Assembly (NCBI GenBank): GCA_005223375.1
Contig: RXOD01005919.1
Location: 1-11,984, forward strand
Origin: Amoebophrya sp. AT5.2
Lineage: Eukaryota; Sar; Dinophyceae; Syndiniales; Amoebophryaceae
Direction of reading: 5' to 3'
Length of the DNA: 11,984 nt
A program made the translations under genes and the position numbers. Below the pieces are notes generated by a model that was not told the DNA's origin, did no database searches, and saw only the letters and a program-made list of their open reading frames with translations. This document shows, piece after piece, positions 1 to 8,981 of this stretch (position 1 is its first letter; the number at the start of each line of letters is the position of its first letter).

Positions 1-83
1 CGAAAAACTCGGACCGCTGTCCGTGGAGACGTGGAGTCTAGGGAAGTTGAAGGCCCAAAAGAATCACTTACCACTTTACTCAC

Positions 84-1420
84 TTACCAGCTGGTCCCAC
101 CATATATCTCGTTCATGGCGGCTTCGCGTTCTTCCTCGTCCTCGGAGCTGGACTCGGATACGACCCGCATGTCCGCCTCGACGATGGTAGACCCGCCTGG
201 TGCTGCTGCACCAGCTGCCCCTGCCGCGCCTGGTACCATTCCAACGGCACTGCCCATCGCCATCTGCGGGCGTGGAGGGGGCTGCGGCGGGGCCCACGAC
301 GCGGCGACGCCGGCAGGGGGGTGCGCTTGGTTCAGGATATCGTGCGGAGATGTGATCACGGCACCGGGCGCAGTCGAGAACTGCGGTCCGCCGGACTGTT
401 GGGCAAGAACGACAGGGCCGCCTCCGGAGGGCTCCTCCTCATACAGACTGGTATGAAAAGAAGTAAATGAAAAACATGACCAAGCAAGTTTAGGGAGCTT
501 ATTAAGATCATTGATCGTGGCTGTGGCAAGACAAATGTCGTCTATCTATAAGTCGCTTTCTATGTCAATGTCTGAATCGGGGTAGCACCTTCTGACGGCG
601 TCATTTCTGATCCCGGCCGCTCCGGGGATCGTTCCTCCTCCTGCTGGCGGTAGCGCCCCCAGCGTTCCCAAATTCGACGCGTTGGGGTTTGCTTGGATCA
701 TCCCCTGGCTCTCGAGCATTCCGCTCGCCCGTCTTTCCGCGTCGGCGCGCAGACTTTTGATGTTCCGCTTGCCCATGCTGGTCCCATTCCCTACCACCGG
801 CTTGGGCGGGATCGTCGTCCCCGGCTGCAGGTCGTCGCTGTAGGCGAACCCTGCCAGGTTGCTGCTGCCCCCCTCCTGATGCGGCTCGCGACCCGGCGCC
901 TTGAATGACCGCTTCACAAACCGCTGGTCGTTCACGGCGCCGCTACCCTCCTTCGGCCGCTGAAACACAGGGCCGGCATTCTGCGGAGAACTCTCCTGTT
1001 GAAATATTGATGGAGATAGGCCCGCTGCTGGAGCATGTGACTAAGAGTACTCACTTCTCTCACATCAAATATTTTTCATATTCAGACCATGAATTGAATC
1101 GCGTAAACAAAGCATTTCGTCTTGCTCTTGATCCCTCTGCAGGAGCTTCGGTTCCTGTCGAAGCAAAAGCTGCAAGATGAAGTGGCGTGAGGGCAATTAC
1201 AACTATAGTAGAACTACCTAGTTTTTACCCCTAGTATTTGGTCGTTTATCCCGTAGTTGCGCTGGTTCCGAAGCAAATCGTTTGGGTTGTAGCCAGGATT
1301 TCCCGCACCCCGCGATTTCCAGTGTGGCGACACGTCGTTTTCGCAGCTATCGGTATCGGAATCCTTCTGGAAACCTTCCATTGGAGTGTGGTCAACTAGT
1401 CGCCCGTCCATTTGCGTCAT
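84..1420 (-). CDS. Unrecognised low-complexity protein, three exons
   Basis: Proposed exons in coding order are 1420-1229, 959-589 and 447-84, giving about 308 residues. Phases match at both joins: donor GTAAAA with acceptor TTTCAG at phase 0, then donor GTGCTA with acceptor ACCAG at phase 2. An in-frame TGA lies two codons upstream of the ATG at 1420. The protein looks mostly disordered. It is Asp/Ser-rich near residue 20 (DSDTDS), Gly/Pro/Ala-rich in the middle, and ends with an acidic stretch (SSSEDEEEREA). No domain is recognised and no membrane segment is seen. The last codons before the TAA overlap a perfect donor (CTG|GTAAGTGAG, cut after 88), so the gene may instead splice to an exon left of the window. 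It is divergent from the plus-strand gene that starts near 1628. Coding status is fairly secure because of the phase agreement; function is unknown. Confidence 0.6.
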
Positions 1421-1627
1421 CCGTCAAAAATACACTCACAATCCAGAGGAACGAACTGCGGACCGATCCGATTCCTTGCCCGTAGCACTTCTATCGAAGA
1501 TCAATTACTTAAATGAATTTCATCAGCAGTCCACCTCGTAGACTTAGAGCGAGGCCGTCGTGGTCGTCGCAGTCCGTATATTGACATCAAGCGTAGAAGA
1601 TGAAGAAGTCAAGCGTTACTAAACTAG
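1421..1627. other. Gap between two divergent genes
   Basis: This stretch separates the minus-strand gene starting at 1420 from the plus-strand gene whose first supported exon begins near 1628. It probably holds both promoters, but no defined promoter element was recognised. The plus strand has an open frame at 1548-1619 (reads SEAVVVVAVRIL, then SSVEDEEVKRY) that ends in a TAA at 1620. The same frame continues beyond that stop as the acidic and basic start of the next gene. A second short frame begins with an ATG at 1513. Either could be part of that gene's missing 5' end. Confidence 0.4.
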
Positions 1628-2356
1628 TGATAGCGATGACGAAGTAGTTGAAAGAAGAATATACAGAAAGAGAAAATCTTCAAAATCAAAGGTTTATTAA
1701 TCCGACTCCGACGTCGTGTACAGCTCTAGTCCTATTGTTCTTGCCGAAGTTTATGCAGCAAGACACTTTTTTTTTTCGTTCTTTTTCATCTGCGCGTCTC
1801 GCATCAGGGCGTGCTCAGGGAGAAGTCGCTATCAGAAATACAAATTGGTTTTGGTTGTCTGCAAAATGGTTTCGACTGCAGCGGCGGGAGGCGACATCTT
1901 ATCAATCAATCCAAATGCTGTTCCATGCCCAAAGCGGGACGACGTTACTCAACATACTCTCCATCAAGCGGTTTGCTGCATGCTTACGCTTCTTTCGGGG
2001 AGGGGTCTGCAAGCTGCTGGGGGCGTGAGCTCAAAAACATCAGAGAGAGGTTGCAAAACGGACAAATACTGAAAAACCTTCAGTGTTCTCAGCATCAAGC
2101 AGGTGTGAGTCCTTGTCATGCCGTTCGACTTCAAGCTCATCTCAATCCCAACCGATTGAAAACAACATTCGTTGACCACATGGGACAGCCTGTCAACAAC
2201 TCGGCACTTCAATTTCGTACGTAGATCGATGAGTTGCCACATGACGCGGATGACCAACAGGACCTGCACAGCATCATGAATTTATTGAGGCAGATGACAT
2301 CGAAGAGAAAGCAAGCTGGTGCAGAGCAGAGCGGGAAAGCTGGCGCCGCTGTATGA
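1628..2356 (+). CDS. Unrecognised basic protein, three exons, 5' end unresolved
   Basis: Proposed exons are about 1628-1691, 1808-2104 and 2225-2356. All joins are phase 0: donor AAG|GTTTAT with acceptor GCATCAG after a T-rich tract (1767-1795), then donor GGT|GTGAGT with acceptor TACGTAG. The reading runs DSDDEVVERRIYRKRK in exon 1, then a Cys/Ser-containing middle with a charged helical-looking stretch (ELKNIRERLQNGQILKNL). Exon 3 is acidic then basic (DELPHDADDQQDL, then RQMTSKRKQ) and ends at a TGA. An acidic patch followed by a basic cluster could be a nuclear localisation region, but that is inference. No family is recognised. No start codon was found for exon 1: an in-frame TAA at 1620 lies just upstream. 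The last exon looks most clearly coding. It converges on the CaaX gene at 2689. Confidence 0.45.
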
Positions 2357-2688
2357 AGCAGAAGAAATCAACACGACGAAGTAGACCGAAACACTGAATC
2401 TCGCGGTGAGCTGCAGGCCGGCCCATAATGACCGAGGTGCAGCACATCCGCATCGTCGTTGCTCTGCTGGCTCTCGTCCCATCTGGGATCTGGCGGGCGC
2501 TCCAGGCATCGATGCTATAAATAAACCCAATGGTTTGTCCTGTCGTGCGTGACCACAGTCCGGATTTATGTTTGAGTCTGAGGCGCTGACGCTCTTCTTC
2601 TCACTGACGTGGAGGACGGAGCGGCCCGCGTCCGACGTCCATGATGCATGGATGAGGATGACCTTGCAAAAAGATGGAGAAGAAGCAG
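2357..2688. other. Gap between convergent genes, with two short plus-strand frames
   Basis: This 332-base stretch lies between two genes that end towards each other, so it should carry both 3' untranslated regions. It is GC-rich and holds short plus-strand frames: 2428-2520 (30 residues, hydrophobic middle IRIVVALLALVPSGIW, like a signal anchor) and 2568-2696 (42 residues, overlapping the CaaX gene's stop). The minus strand is also open here with G/C-ending codons, so codon bias cannot decide. No spliced gene could be assembled. The short frames may be chance. Confidence 0.25.
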
Positions 2689-3361
2689 CTACATGATGGC
2701 GCACTTCTTTTTCTTTACCGCGTTTTTCGCAATCGTGGCCTTTCGCTGTTCTTCCCGGAGCAGCTTTGGGTCAACTTTGTGTGTGCGCAAAATCAGTATG
2801 TCGCTTTCGGAAAAATCCAGTATCTCAGTGTCCAGCAGTGCGTAGGTTTCTGCTTGGCTCCTCCGGAACTCCTGCGCCTCGAGTGGGAGAACGCCGCCGG
2901 TCTCCGCCGTTATCGCTAATTTCAGTTCCTTCACGGAAAGACGCGGGGGGACCAATACTTGGTACCTGCGTTCGCGTTCAAAGTACGTAGATTGATTCGT
3001 TTGAATTTTCCAATAACAACCTATAATCCTATCCCTATCTATGTGTAAGAACCTGATCATGGTCGTGGTCGACTGAACTATCTTTCATGTAGTACTTCTA
3101 GAAAAAGAACTCCGTCGCTTAGAACTAGTTCTTAGTACTGTCTGAGTAAGTATCTACTTTCTGTTTCTTATTTTTCCTTAGGCTGAGTTACGTCGTCTCC
3201 ACATCGCCCTCTCGGATGATCGTGATGGACACGTCGTTTCCGGCGCGTGTGTTTTTTGTGAAACTGTCCTCGCCAGTCGCGTGGCTCTCTTCTAGTTGCT
3301 CGGGGCGCGCCCAAGGCATGAAAATGTCGTCACCTCCGACCGGCTGCTCTGGTGCCGGCAT
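2689..3361 (-). CDS. Ubiquitin-fold-like protein with C-terminal CaaX prenylation box
   Basis: Two exons, 3361-3192 and 2965-2689, give 148 residues. Donor GTAACT and acceptor CGCAG join at phase 2, so VSITIIREGDVETT runs into YQVLVPPRLSVKELKLAI. Residues 1-45 are an acidic, probably disordered leader. From about residue 46 the pattern resembles a ubiquitin fold: strand, turn, strand, then helix (LSVKELKLAITAETG), then LLDTEILDFSESDILILR as the last strands. A charged linker follows, then a polybasic stretch and CAIM at the end (KKKKCAIM). Met in the last CaaX position usually favours farnesylation, so membrane anchoring is predicted. This layout parallels plant MUB and animal UBL3 proteins, in which a ubiquitin-like domain is prenylated, but sequence similarity was not tested. 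There is no C-terminal GlyGly, so conjugation like ubiquitin is unlikely. The ATG at 3361 has an in-frame TGA eight codons upstream; a spliced upstream exon (possibly the tentative gene at 3691-4896) cannot be excluded. Confidence 0.7.
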
Positions 3362-3589
3362 GATTGCTGGTCCGATGGAAAAGGAACTGCTTCAACTGGG
3401 AGCGGGACGAGCAGCGGTAGAAGTAGAACCGCGATCGCGAATGACTAGAACGCGCCCACTACCAGTGCCACGTGATGAAGTCGATGAAACGATAGTACGT
3501 CCTCTCGTTTATGTGTACACCAGCGCGGGGAGAATCTGCTGAGTTGACAACATGCATGGCAATGTAATTGGTTGTGGTTCTGCATTTCT

Positions 3590-3631
3590 TTGCTCCTTCG
3601 TCTGCGAGCATATTATATTGCTCCTTCGTCT
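3590..3631. repeat. 14-base direct repeat, period 28
   Basis: The sequence TTGCTCCTTCGTCT occurs at 3590-3603 and again at 3618-3631, separated by 14 AT-rich bases (includes TATTATA). It lies between the CaaX gene and the tentative minus-strand gene upstream. On the minus strand the second copy directly follows a good-looking acceptor (CTTGCTTCTCAG), so it may have copied part of an exon start. Function unknown. Confidence 0.8.
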
Positions 3632-3690
3632 ACTGAGAAGCAAGTAAGGGTGAGAGTACGTGCTTTAATACAGACATATATAACACTCAC

Positions 3691-4896
3691 ACTCTGGTAG
3701 AAGATTGTCGCGTGACACTCCTTCTCGCATCTTCGTATCGCGACTCGACCACGCACTAAGATTGTGTCCCTCCGCTGCTCCGCCCCGCTCATCTCGTCCA
3801 GTGGTCCTGCTTCATCTTGTTCGCCGAAAAGATAACTGATGGAGGTCTTTTGCAGCACAATGATCTTGCGTGCTCAAAGGCATAGATATTCACCAGTAGC
3901 AGCACATGAATTATAATTGCGCAGAAACATATACAGAGCCGCGGCCTTGCTTCCAACATAAAAAAGGGATGCATGTAGAGTGAGTCAGGGAGGGTTCTTC
4001 ATCAGGCCACAAAGTCAATAGAAAAGGAAGCCAAGATAGTATTTACTTAGGTAGGCGTACCTGCTGATGCTCTTTGGCGTTCTCAGAAAGCTTGCGTTCA
4101 TTTGTTCGCAAACCGGAGAGAGTCAGAGTTAGAGTTCATCAGGTTCACACCTCCAAAATAGTATACTTGTCGGGCAGCCGCCCAAACAAGAACGAGCGTA
4201 GAGACTTCTTGTAGCTCGTCCTCATTGCTAGCTCCGTCGTGGTCCTCCTCCTCGCGCCACCGTTTTATAAAATTGAAATAAGTAAATTTTTTGTAGTTGT
4301 TCAAGGGACGGAGGTTGTAACTCGCGACCGCAGCTGGTGCCGCCGAAAAATAGCCCTGTGGAATGGAGTTATCAACATGTCGTGGAGGAGTCAGAGTCAC
4401 ACCTTTCCACCCAATCTGCTGCTGCTCGGGGGCGCGTCTTGCTTTACTAGAAAAAGCAGCAGCCGCGTTTTTATAATATATTGTAAATTTTTTCTACTCG
4501 TGGCACCTCCTTGCACATCATGACCTTTGCCAAAGCGAGACAGAATGATACACAAGGCCTGTCTCAAGAAAGAGGGAGGCCTGAGACTGGCCCAGAAAGG
4601 ATAATAGAAGAAGGTGACTCCTCGACGAGGAAGATCAAGATTACATGATCTACGAGAACAACGTCGGGTACAGGAGCAGGTACTTACGAATGTAGTACAA
4701 CTGAACATGATGGACCTGCCAGTGTCGGTGCGCTGTGAACAAGCTTGGAATCATCAATCATTTTGATGTAGTGAAAGTGATAAAGTACGACCTGGACCTT
4801 TTTGGCAAATACGGCCACGAGGCGATGCTTTGATCGTGTCGTGTGCGGTATTTTTCCTACTTTTTCTACCGCCCATCGGCATCCCCAGTGCCACAT
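3691..4896 (-). CDS. Tentative unrecognised gene, four candidate exons
   Basis: Candidate exons in coding order are 4896-4688, 4649-4403, 4355-4167 and 3864-3691. The phases agree at each join (donor GTAAGTAC with acceptor CTCGTAG at phase 2; donor GTGTGACT with acceptor CCACAG at phase 0, a 47-base intron with a TGATAAC branch-like site; donor GTATAC with acceptor CGCAAG at phase 0). The last exon ends at a possible GTGAGT donor with no stop, so the gene would continue, perhaps into the CaaX gene, though no phase-matched link is clearly best. Readings such as VQVVLYHFHYIKMIDDSKLV and an acidic segment REEEDHDGASNEDELQEV look protein-like, but two AT-rich tracts (near 4263-4294 and 4468-4498) could be unspotted introns. 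The first ATG lies 73 bases past the SAS-6 stop. No family is recognised and the model is weak. Confidence 0.3.
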
Positions 4897-4968
4897 TGGG
4901 GCAATGTTGCCCGGGCCGCCACGCGCACGCCGACGCCACCCCACATGCAGATAAAGATCACAGCAGCT

Positions 4969-7900
4969 TTAGTTTTCTTGGCGCATGTAGCGCACGGGCC
5001 CGACGAGGGGAACGCCTCGCGACTGCAGAAGGGCCTCGATGCGTTTTTGCCGCTGCTCCGCTTCCGACTGCGTTGTTCCTGGCACTGCGGTTGACGCTGC
5101 GCCAGGACTCGGCTGCGGCGGGGCTGGCCAGGTCGTCGCTATCGAAGGCATCACAGATGAAGTCTGGGCGCCGGCAGCCGCGCTGTCAATCGCCCCCCGG
5201 GTAGATCGGATGTCGCGGATTGGCAGACTCACGGTACCTGGTGATCCAGTGAGAAGATGAAGATCATCGTAGTCGTACACAGATGAGCAGCAGCACAAAT
5301 AAAAGCAGATGATGATGAAAAACATCAAAATATTAAGCTGTAGAATATTTTTGCGCAATGCTCTTGTACTCAGTGGCGCAAAGGTTTTCAGGTCGCGCTC
5401 GGTGAGCTGCTTGTTGAGGTACTCGATAACCTGCTGGTTGGACGCGATCAGAGAATGGGCTTCGTTCAACTTCTCGCGGTACTGGTCAACTTCGCCTTGC
5501 AAACCTGGTCCGAGCATATTGCATGACGTCTACACAGTTAGTTATCCGACAATTTTTACGTATCACAGTTTCACTTTCACATCATCACAAATTGCATGAT
5601 ACGGCCCTCGCGATCCCTGCCGTCTACCAGCTCTGTTTTGCGGACGTCCTCCGTTTTGGTCGCCGCGTGCAGGTCGCGTTCCAAATCTGCGATGCTTTTC
5701 TCCTGCTGCTGCAGCGCGACAGCTTTCACGCGAAGCTGGGTCGTTGATGAATGGAACATCAAGAAAGTAGAGTGCGCAAATTCAGAAACAGAAGCATTAC
5801 TATTGTCACCGTCACGTATAATTGTAGGTAAGTAGCTACTTAGGCATAAAGCTGTAGCTGTACCTTTGACTTGAGGTTCTTGACCTGCGTCTGCAGCTTG
5901 AGGATGATGCTATTCCCCTTGTTGATCTCCGCCACAGATTCAGCGCACCTTTCCTCTAGCTCCTGGCAGTGAGCCTTGCTTTCCCCGACTGTGGTTGCAA
6001 GGGTTGATGTAGTTTGTTAGTTTTATACTTTATTTCAAATTCTGGGCCGAAACTGTTACTTTTATCTGCCATCAAGTAGATGTAGATGAAGTAGTGGTAG
6101 TTTATAATGCTGGCGGACGCGGTCGCGGTCGCGGACGCCGCGGCTGGAGCTGCGAGCCCTCCTCGACGCTACTAGCACATCACGTAAAAGCTCGCTGTAG
6201 TACGTGTACCTGTATAACCTACCCATAAGATCAACCGTCATCGATCAACTAAGTCGATTACAACAGAGATTGATATGTATATGACCCAGTTCAAGTTGCA
6301 ACTAGAGCAGTACGTGCTTCTTCGAAGTGTTTTTGTTTTTCTTCGATTTGTTTTGTGATTTCGATTTGGTTGCTGTAGTTCTGTTCTTTCCCCGAGACCC
6401 GCTCCTCCAGCGTGAGTATTCTACTGCTTTGCTCGTTGATCTGTTTTTCCTGCGAGAATTTCACCTTCTCCAGGTCGCGACACTGGCCGCGCAGCTCCTC
6501 GATCACCTCGGCGTCCATCTTCCGCCCAGTGTCCGAGATCTCCAACCGCTCGCCGTTCTGCTTCAGCGTCAACTCCAGCTTGTAGAGCCGCTCCGAGAGC
6601 TCCGCACACTTCTGCTCAGCAACCTCCAGGGACTTGCTCTGTACGTAGTTGTAGTACGTCAAGTTAGTAATTTCATTCTTCATTTTTGAGACGAATTCAC
6701 GATCTCAAAGAAATTCAGAAAACATCAACTTCTCTTGCAGGAAAAGCAGGAGAATCAGAATAAGTGAGAAATTTTTGAACTACGGCTACCCCTACTGCTA
6801 CCAGCTCCTCCAGGGCGCTGCAGTACTAGCAGCTTGTGCTGTTGGTGCAGCTGGATCATGTGGATCTGGAGTGGAATCGGTATTGGAAACATAGCTTAGG
6901 TACTCACTTAAAAAAGTAGCATCAATACAGACTTGTAGATGAACCTTGGTCCCCAGTTCGTCGCGCAGACTTTTTTCCATGCTGGTTTTTTCCGAGTTGA
7001 GCTTCTGCTGGATGGTGCTGATCGCGTGTGCGTGGGTCTCCTTCACGTCGGCGATTTCCTTGCTGAAGGACGCGGACATCGCCTCTTTCGTGGTAAAGAG
7101 TTCCATCCGGAGCTGTTCGCCCGCCTGCCGCGCGTTTCCCTCCTGCTCCCGGAGCCGAGCATTGTCGACCTCCGCGATCGCGAGCTGCTTGGCGAGTTCC
7201 TCCTTCTGCCCGATGTAGTCCTGGAGCTTCGCAGCGAGGTACTCCTTCACCGCCGCATCGTTGCCCTTACCTGCGCGTGGTTCGATCGATACTAGGGATA
7301 GCTGCCCCTCTCGTTGACGTTGTTGATCTACGTACTCGTAGTGATCCATCGATGTTGGTCGTGAAGGAGAATGTAGCTATGAGAGAGTGGAGAAAAACAA
7401 TAAAAACGAAAACCCATCAACTCGACTTCCACCACCACTACCTAGCGCATTTATTAGCATTTTTACGTCTACTATAGCAATACCATGCATTACCACGGTG
7501 ACTAGGACTATCGATCTATCTAAAATCTCGAGAAGCAAACCACAAGAATAGTACGGAAGTGCAGTGAGAGGTGCTGCAACTCGCGAAACTGGTTGGACTC
7601 CGTGATCGAGAAGAGCGCTTCATGCCCAGACACCACGTTGAGCACGGCGAATATCGCCCCTCCACCCCCTATCGACGCGCCCAGCGTTCCCGGAGACGAC
7701 ACAAAGGAGGTGTTGTCTGAAGATGTTTTTCAGGTTGATGCGGTCGATGAAAAAATAAGTGAAATGATGCAAACGCGGTCGTCCTCGTTGTCTCCACCTA
7801 GCTACACCTTCAAACAACGAGGACAGATTGGCTCGAATACATGCGGGCGACGGTGGCGGTGGTCCGCGTTTTGTTTCGTCGAGCAGTTTGACCAGCTGCG

Positions 7901-8319
7901 AGGGGAACTGCTGGAAATCGACGAGGAGGCGCTGCTCATTTTTCAACGCGTGAAAGTCGGACTCTCCTAGCACCAGCGAGTACAGAAAAAACGGGTCCGC
8001 CGTGTCCGTGAGGTCGCACAGCAGCACTTGGTGGTGCGATGGAGTCAGGTCCAACCTGATGGAGCGATGGTCGGAGGGGGTTGCTTGAATTTGTGATTTA
8101 GACATCTTCGGTCCCCTACAAATACCGCGACCACGCTTAACTAAGTGCGTGCATATATAAGTAAGCACACGACAGCGCACCAGCACCGCAGCGCTTCAAA
8201 AACCGTCTGTACCGTATCTTGACATTGAGCGTGGCGACGCTCTCGTCCTTGTCGGTTGACTTGAGTTTCACCGAAATCGTGTCATTGTACAGTATTCGAC
8301 CCGTTTCCAGCAGAGACAT
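4969..8319 (-). CDS. SAS6: SAS-6, centriolar cartwheel protein
   Basis: SAS-6 homodimers form the nine-fold hub and spokes of the cartwheel that templates centrioles and basal bodies. Nine exons join in frame to 609 residues: 8319-8213, 8055-7808, 7716-7555, 7270-6945, 6638-6314, 5988-5864, 5735-5603, 5504-5370 and 5237-4969. Residues 10-173 are the globular head. They include the PISA-type motif DTADPFFLYSLVLGESDF (53-70) and LLVDFQQFP, and SNQFRELQHLSLHF, whose Phe162 matches the pocket-inserting Phe used for head-to-head assembly (human F131, Chlamydomonas F145). KGNDAAVKEYLAAKL opens a coiled coil (about 180-500), which carries the conserved end segment NQQVIEYLNKQL. The tail (521-609) is Pro/Ser/Ala-rich and probably disordered. 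Introns are 91-325 bases, and introns 4, 5 and 7 have CTAAC branch-like sites 24-32 bases before the acceptor. ATG 8319 was chosen because it lies just before the first conserved strand (ILYNDTISVKLK). An earlier start cannot be fully excluded. Confidence 0.95.
5829..5842. repeat. 14-base perfect palindrome in SAS-6 intron 6
   Basis: TAAGTAGCTACTTA is its own reverse complement and sits about 22 bases inside the donor end of the 128-base intron 6. It could form a small hairpin or cruciform, or be a remnant of an inverted-repeat element. A similar 12-base palindrome (AGAACTAGTTCT, 3121-3132) lies inside the intron of the CaaX gene. Confidence 0.8.
6112..6144. repeat. GC-rich short tandem repeat in SAS-6 intron 5
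   Basis: Imperfect hexamer units of the GCGGTC / GCGGAC type run through this stretch, which is far more GC-rich than the AT-rich intron around it (5989-6313). It is probably a simple repeat. It could also be part of an overlooked optional exon, but the conserved reading of SAS-6 joins cleanly without it. Confidence 0.6.
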
Positions 8320-8352
8320 CGTCACTACGTTTCTTGATCTTGTGCAGCGGCG

Positions 8353-8719
8353 ATGGTCGCGATGCGTCCTTCTCCAGCGGCTTCTCGTTCTACTTCTGCC
8401 GACGTGACGGTCCGCCCCCTCCCCGCAACTTTCAAACTTGTGCCGTCCAAGCGGGAAGTCAAAGCTGAGCGCCTAGCAGGTCGCTGCCCTTACCCTAAGA
8501 ACCTTCACGTTAACTTCTACACACCTGATGTCGGCTTCCATCGTCTTGGGCTATAATTCCTCGGGCGCCAGCTCGGGCGGTGACCAGCTTGTCACGATGT
8601 TCCGCTTCCGGCCATGGAAAGTGCGTGCGCGTGCTGTGGCCGTCCTCGGTGTCGGTCGCGGTCCGTCCAGCAAAAATAAGTTTGAGAAGCTCAAGGTGTT
8701 GGTTGCTAGCGGTCGGTGA
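8353..8719 (+). CDS. Coding-like plus-strand segment, frame changes midway, unrecognised
   Basis: Two overlapping plus-strand frames share the codon style of the true exons (third position mostly C, G or T). The first runs from ATG 8353 to a TAA at 8554-8556 (67 residues; reads VTVRPLPATFKLVPSKREVK). The second runs from ATG 8528 to a TGA at 8717-8719 (63 residues, basic; reads MFRFRPWKVRARAVAVLG). No convincing intron links them, so this may be two small genes, one gene with a missed intron, or a frameshift. A strong acceptor-like tract (TTTCTTGATCTTGTGCAG, ending 8347) precedes the first ATG. The start lies only 33 bases from the SAS-6 start on the other strand. A minus-strand frame over 8282-8388 also looks coding. 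No family recognised. Confidence 0.3.
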
Positions 8720-8981
8720 TCCAATTCCAAAAAAAATACACGAAAAGTAGGTCTTCACCTAGGGACAGACTCTACGAATTTCTAGATCTAGTAGTACTCC
8801 AGAACGAAGATAATTAATAAAACAAGTACTCAAACAATGAATCTCATTCTCAAAGCCAGTCAGTGGTCAAACGAAAACTTATAAAAAAACCGACGCAAAG
8901 GCAAACGAAAACGTTTTATCCAGTAGGTCTCCTGATCCTGGCACTAAAGTGAGCGTTTACCGGCATGAAGTAGGGCGGCTC

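Noticed and set aside
31..456. Plus-strand frame of 141 residues
   Set aside because: It is opposite the phase-consistent third exon of the 84-1420 gene, and its Ala/Pro/Gly content mirrors that exon.
1548..1691. A variant genetic code with TAA read as an amino acid
   Set aside because: SAS-6 and PFDN4 both end at TAA exactly where the family's C-terminus is expected, so TAA acts as a stop.
2282..2704. Minus-strand frame of 140 residues
   Set aside because: It overlaps the end of the well-supported CaaX gene and the last exon of the plus-strand gene ending at 2356. Its composition is Ser/Arg/Ala-rich without domain features, though part has high G/C third positions.
4830..5204. Plus-strand frame of 124 residues with a signal-peptide-like start
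   Set aside because: Its second half lies antisense to the last SAS-6 exon, which is well supported. The hydrophobic start alone is not enough evidence for a gene.
6327..7295. Two plus-strand frames of about 120 residues
   Set aside because: Both are reversed shadows of the SAS-6 coiled-coil exons.
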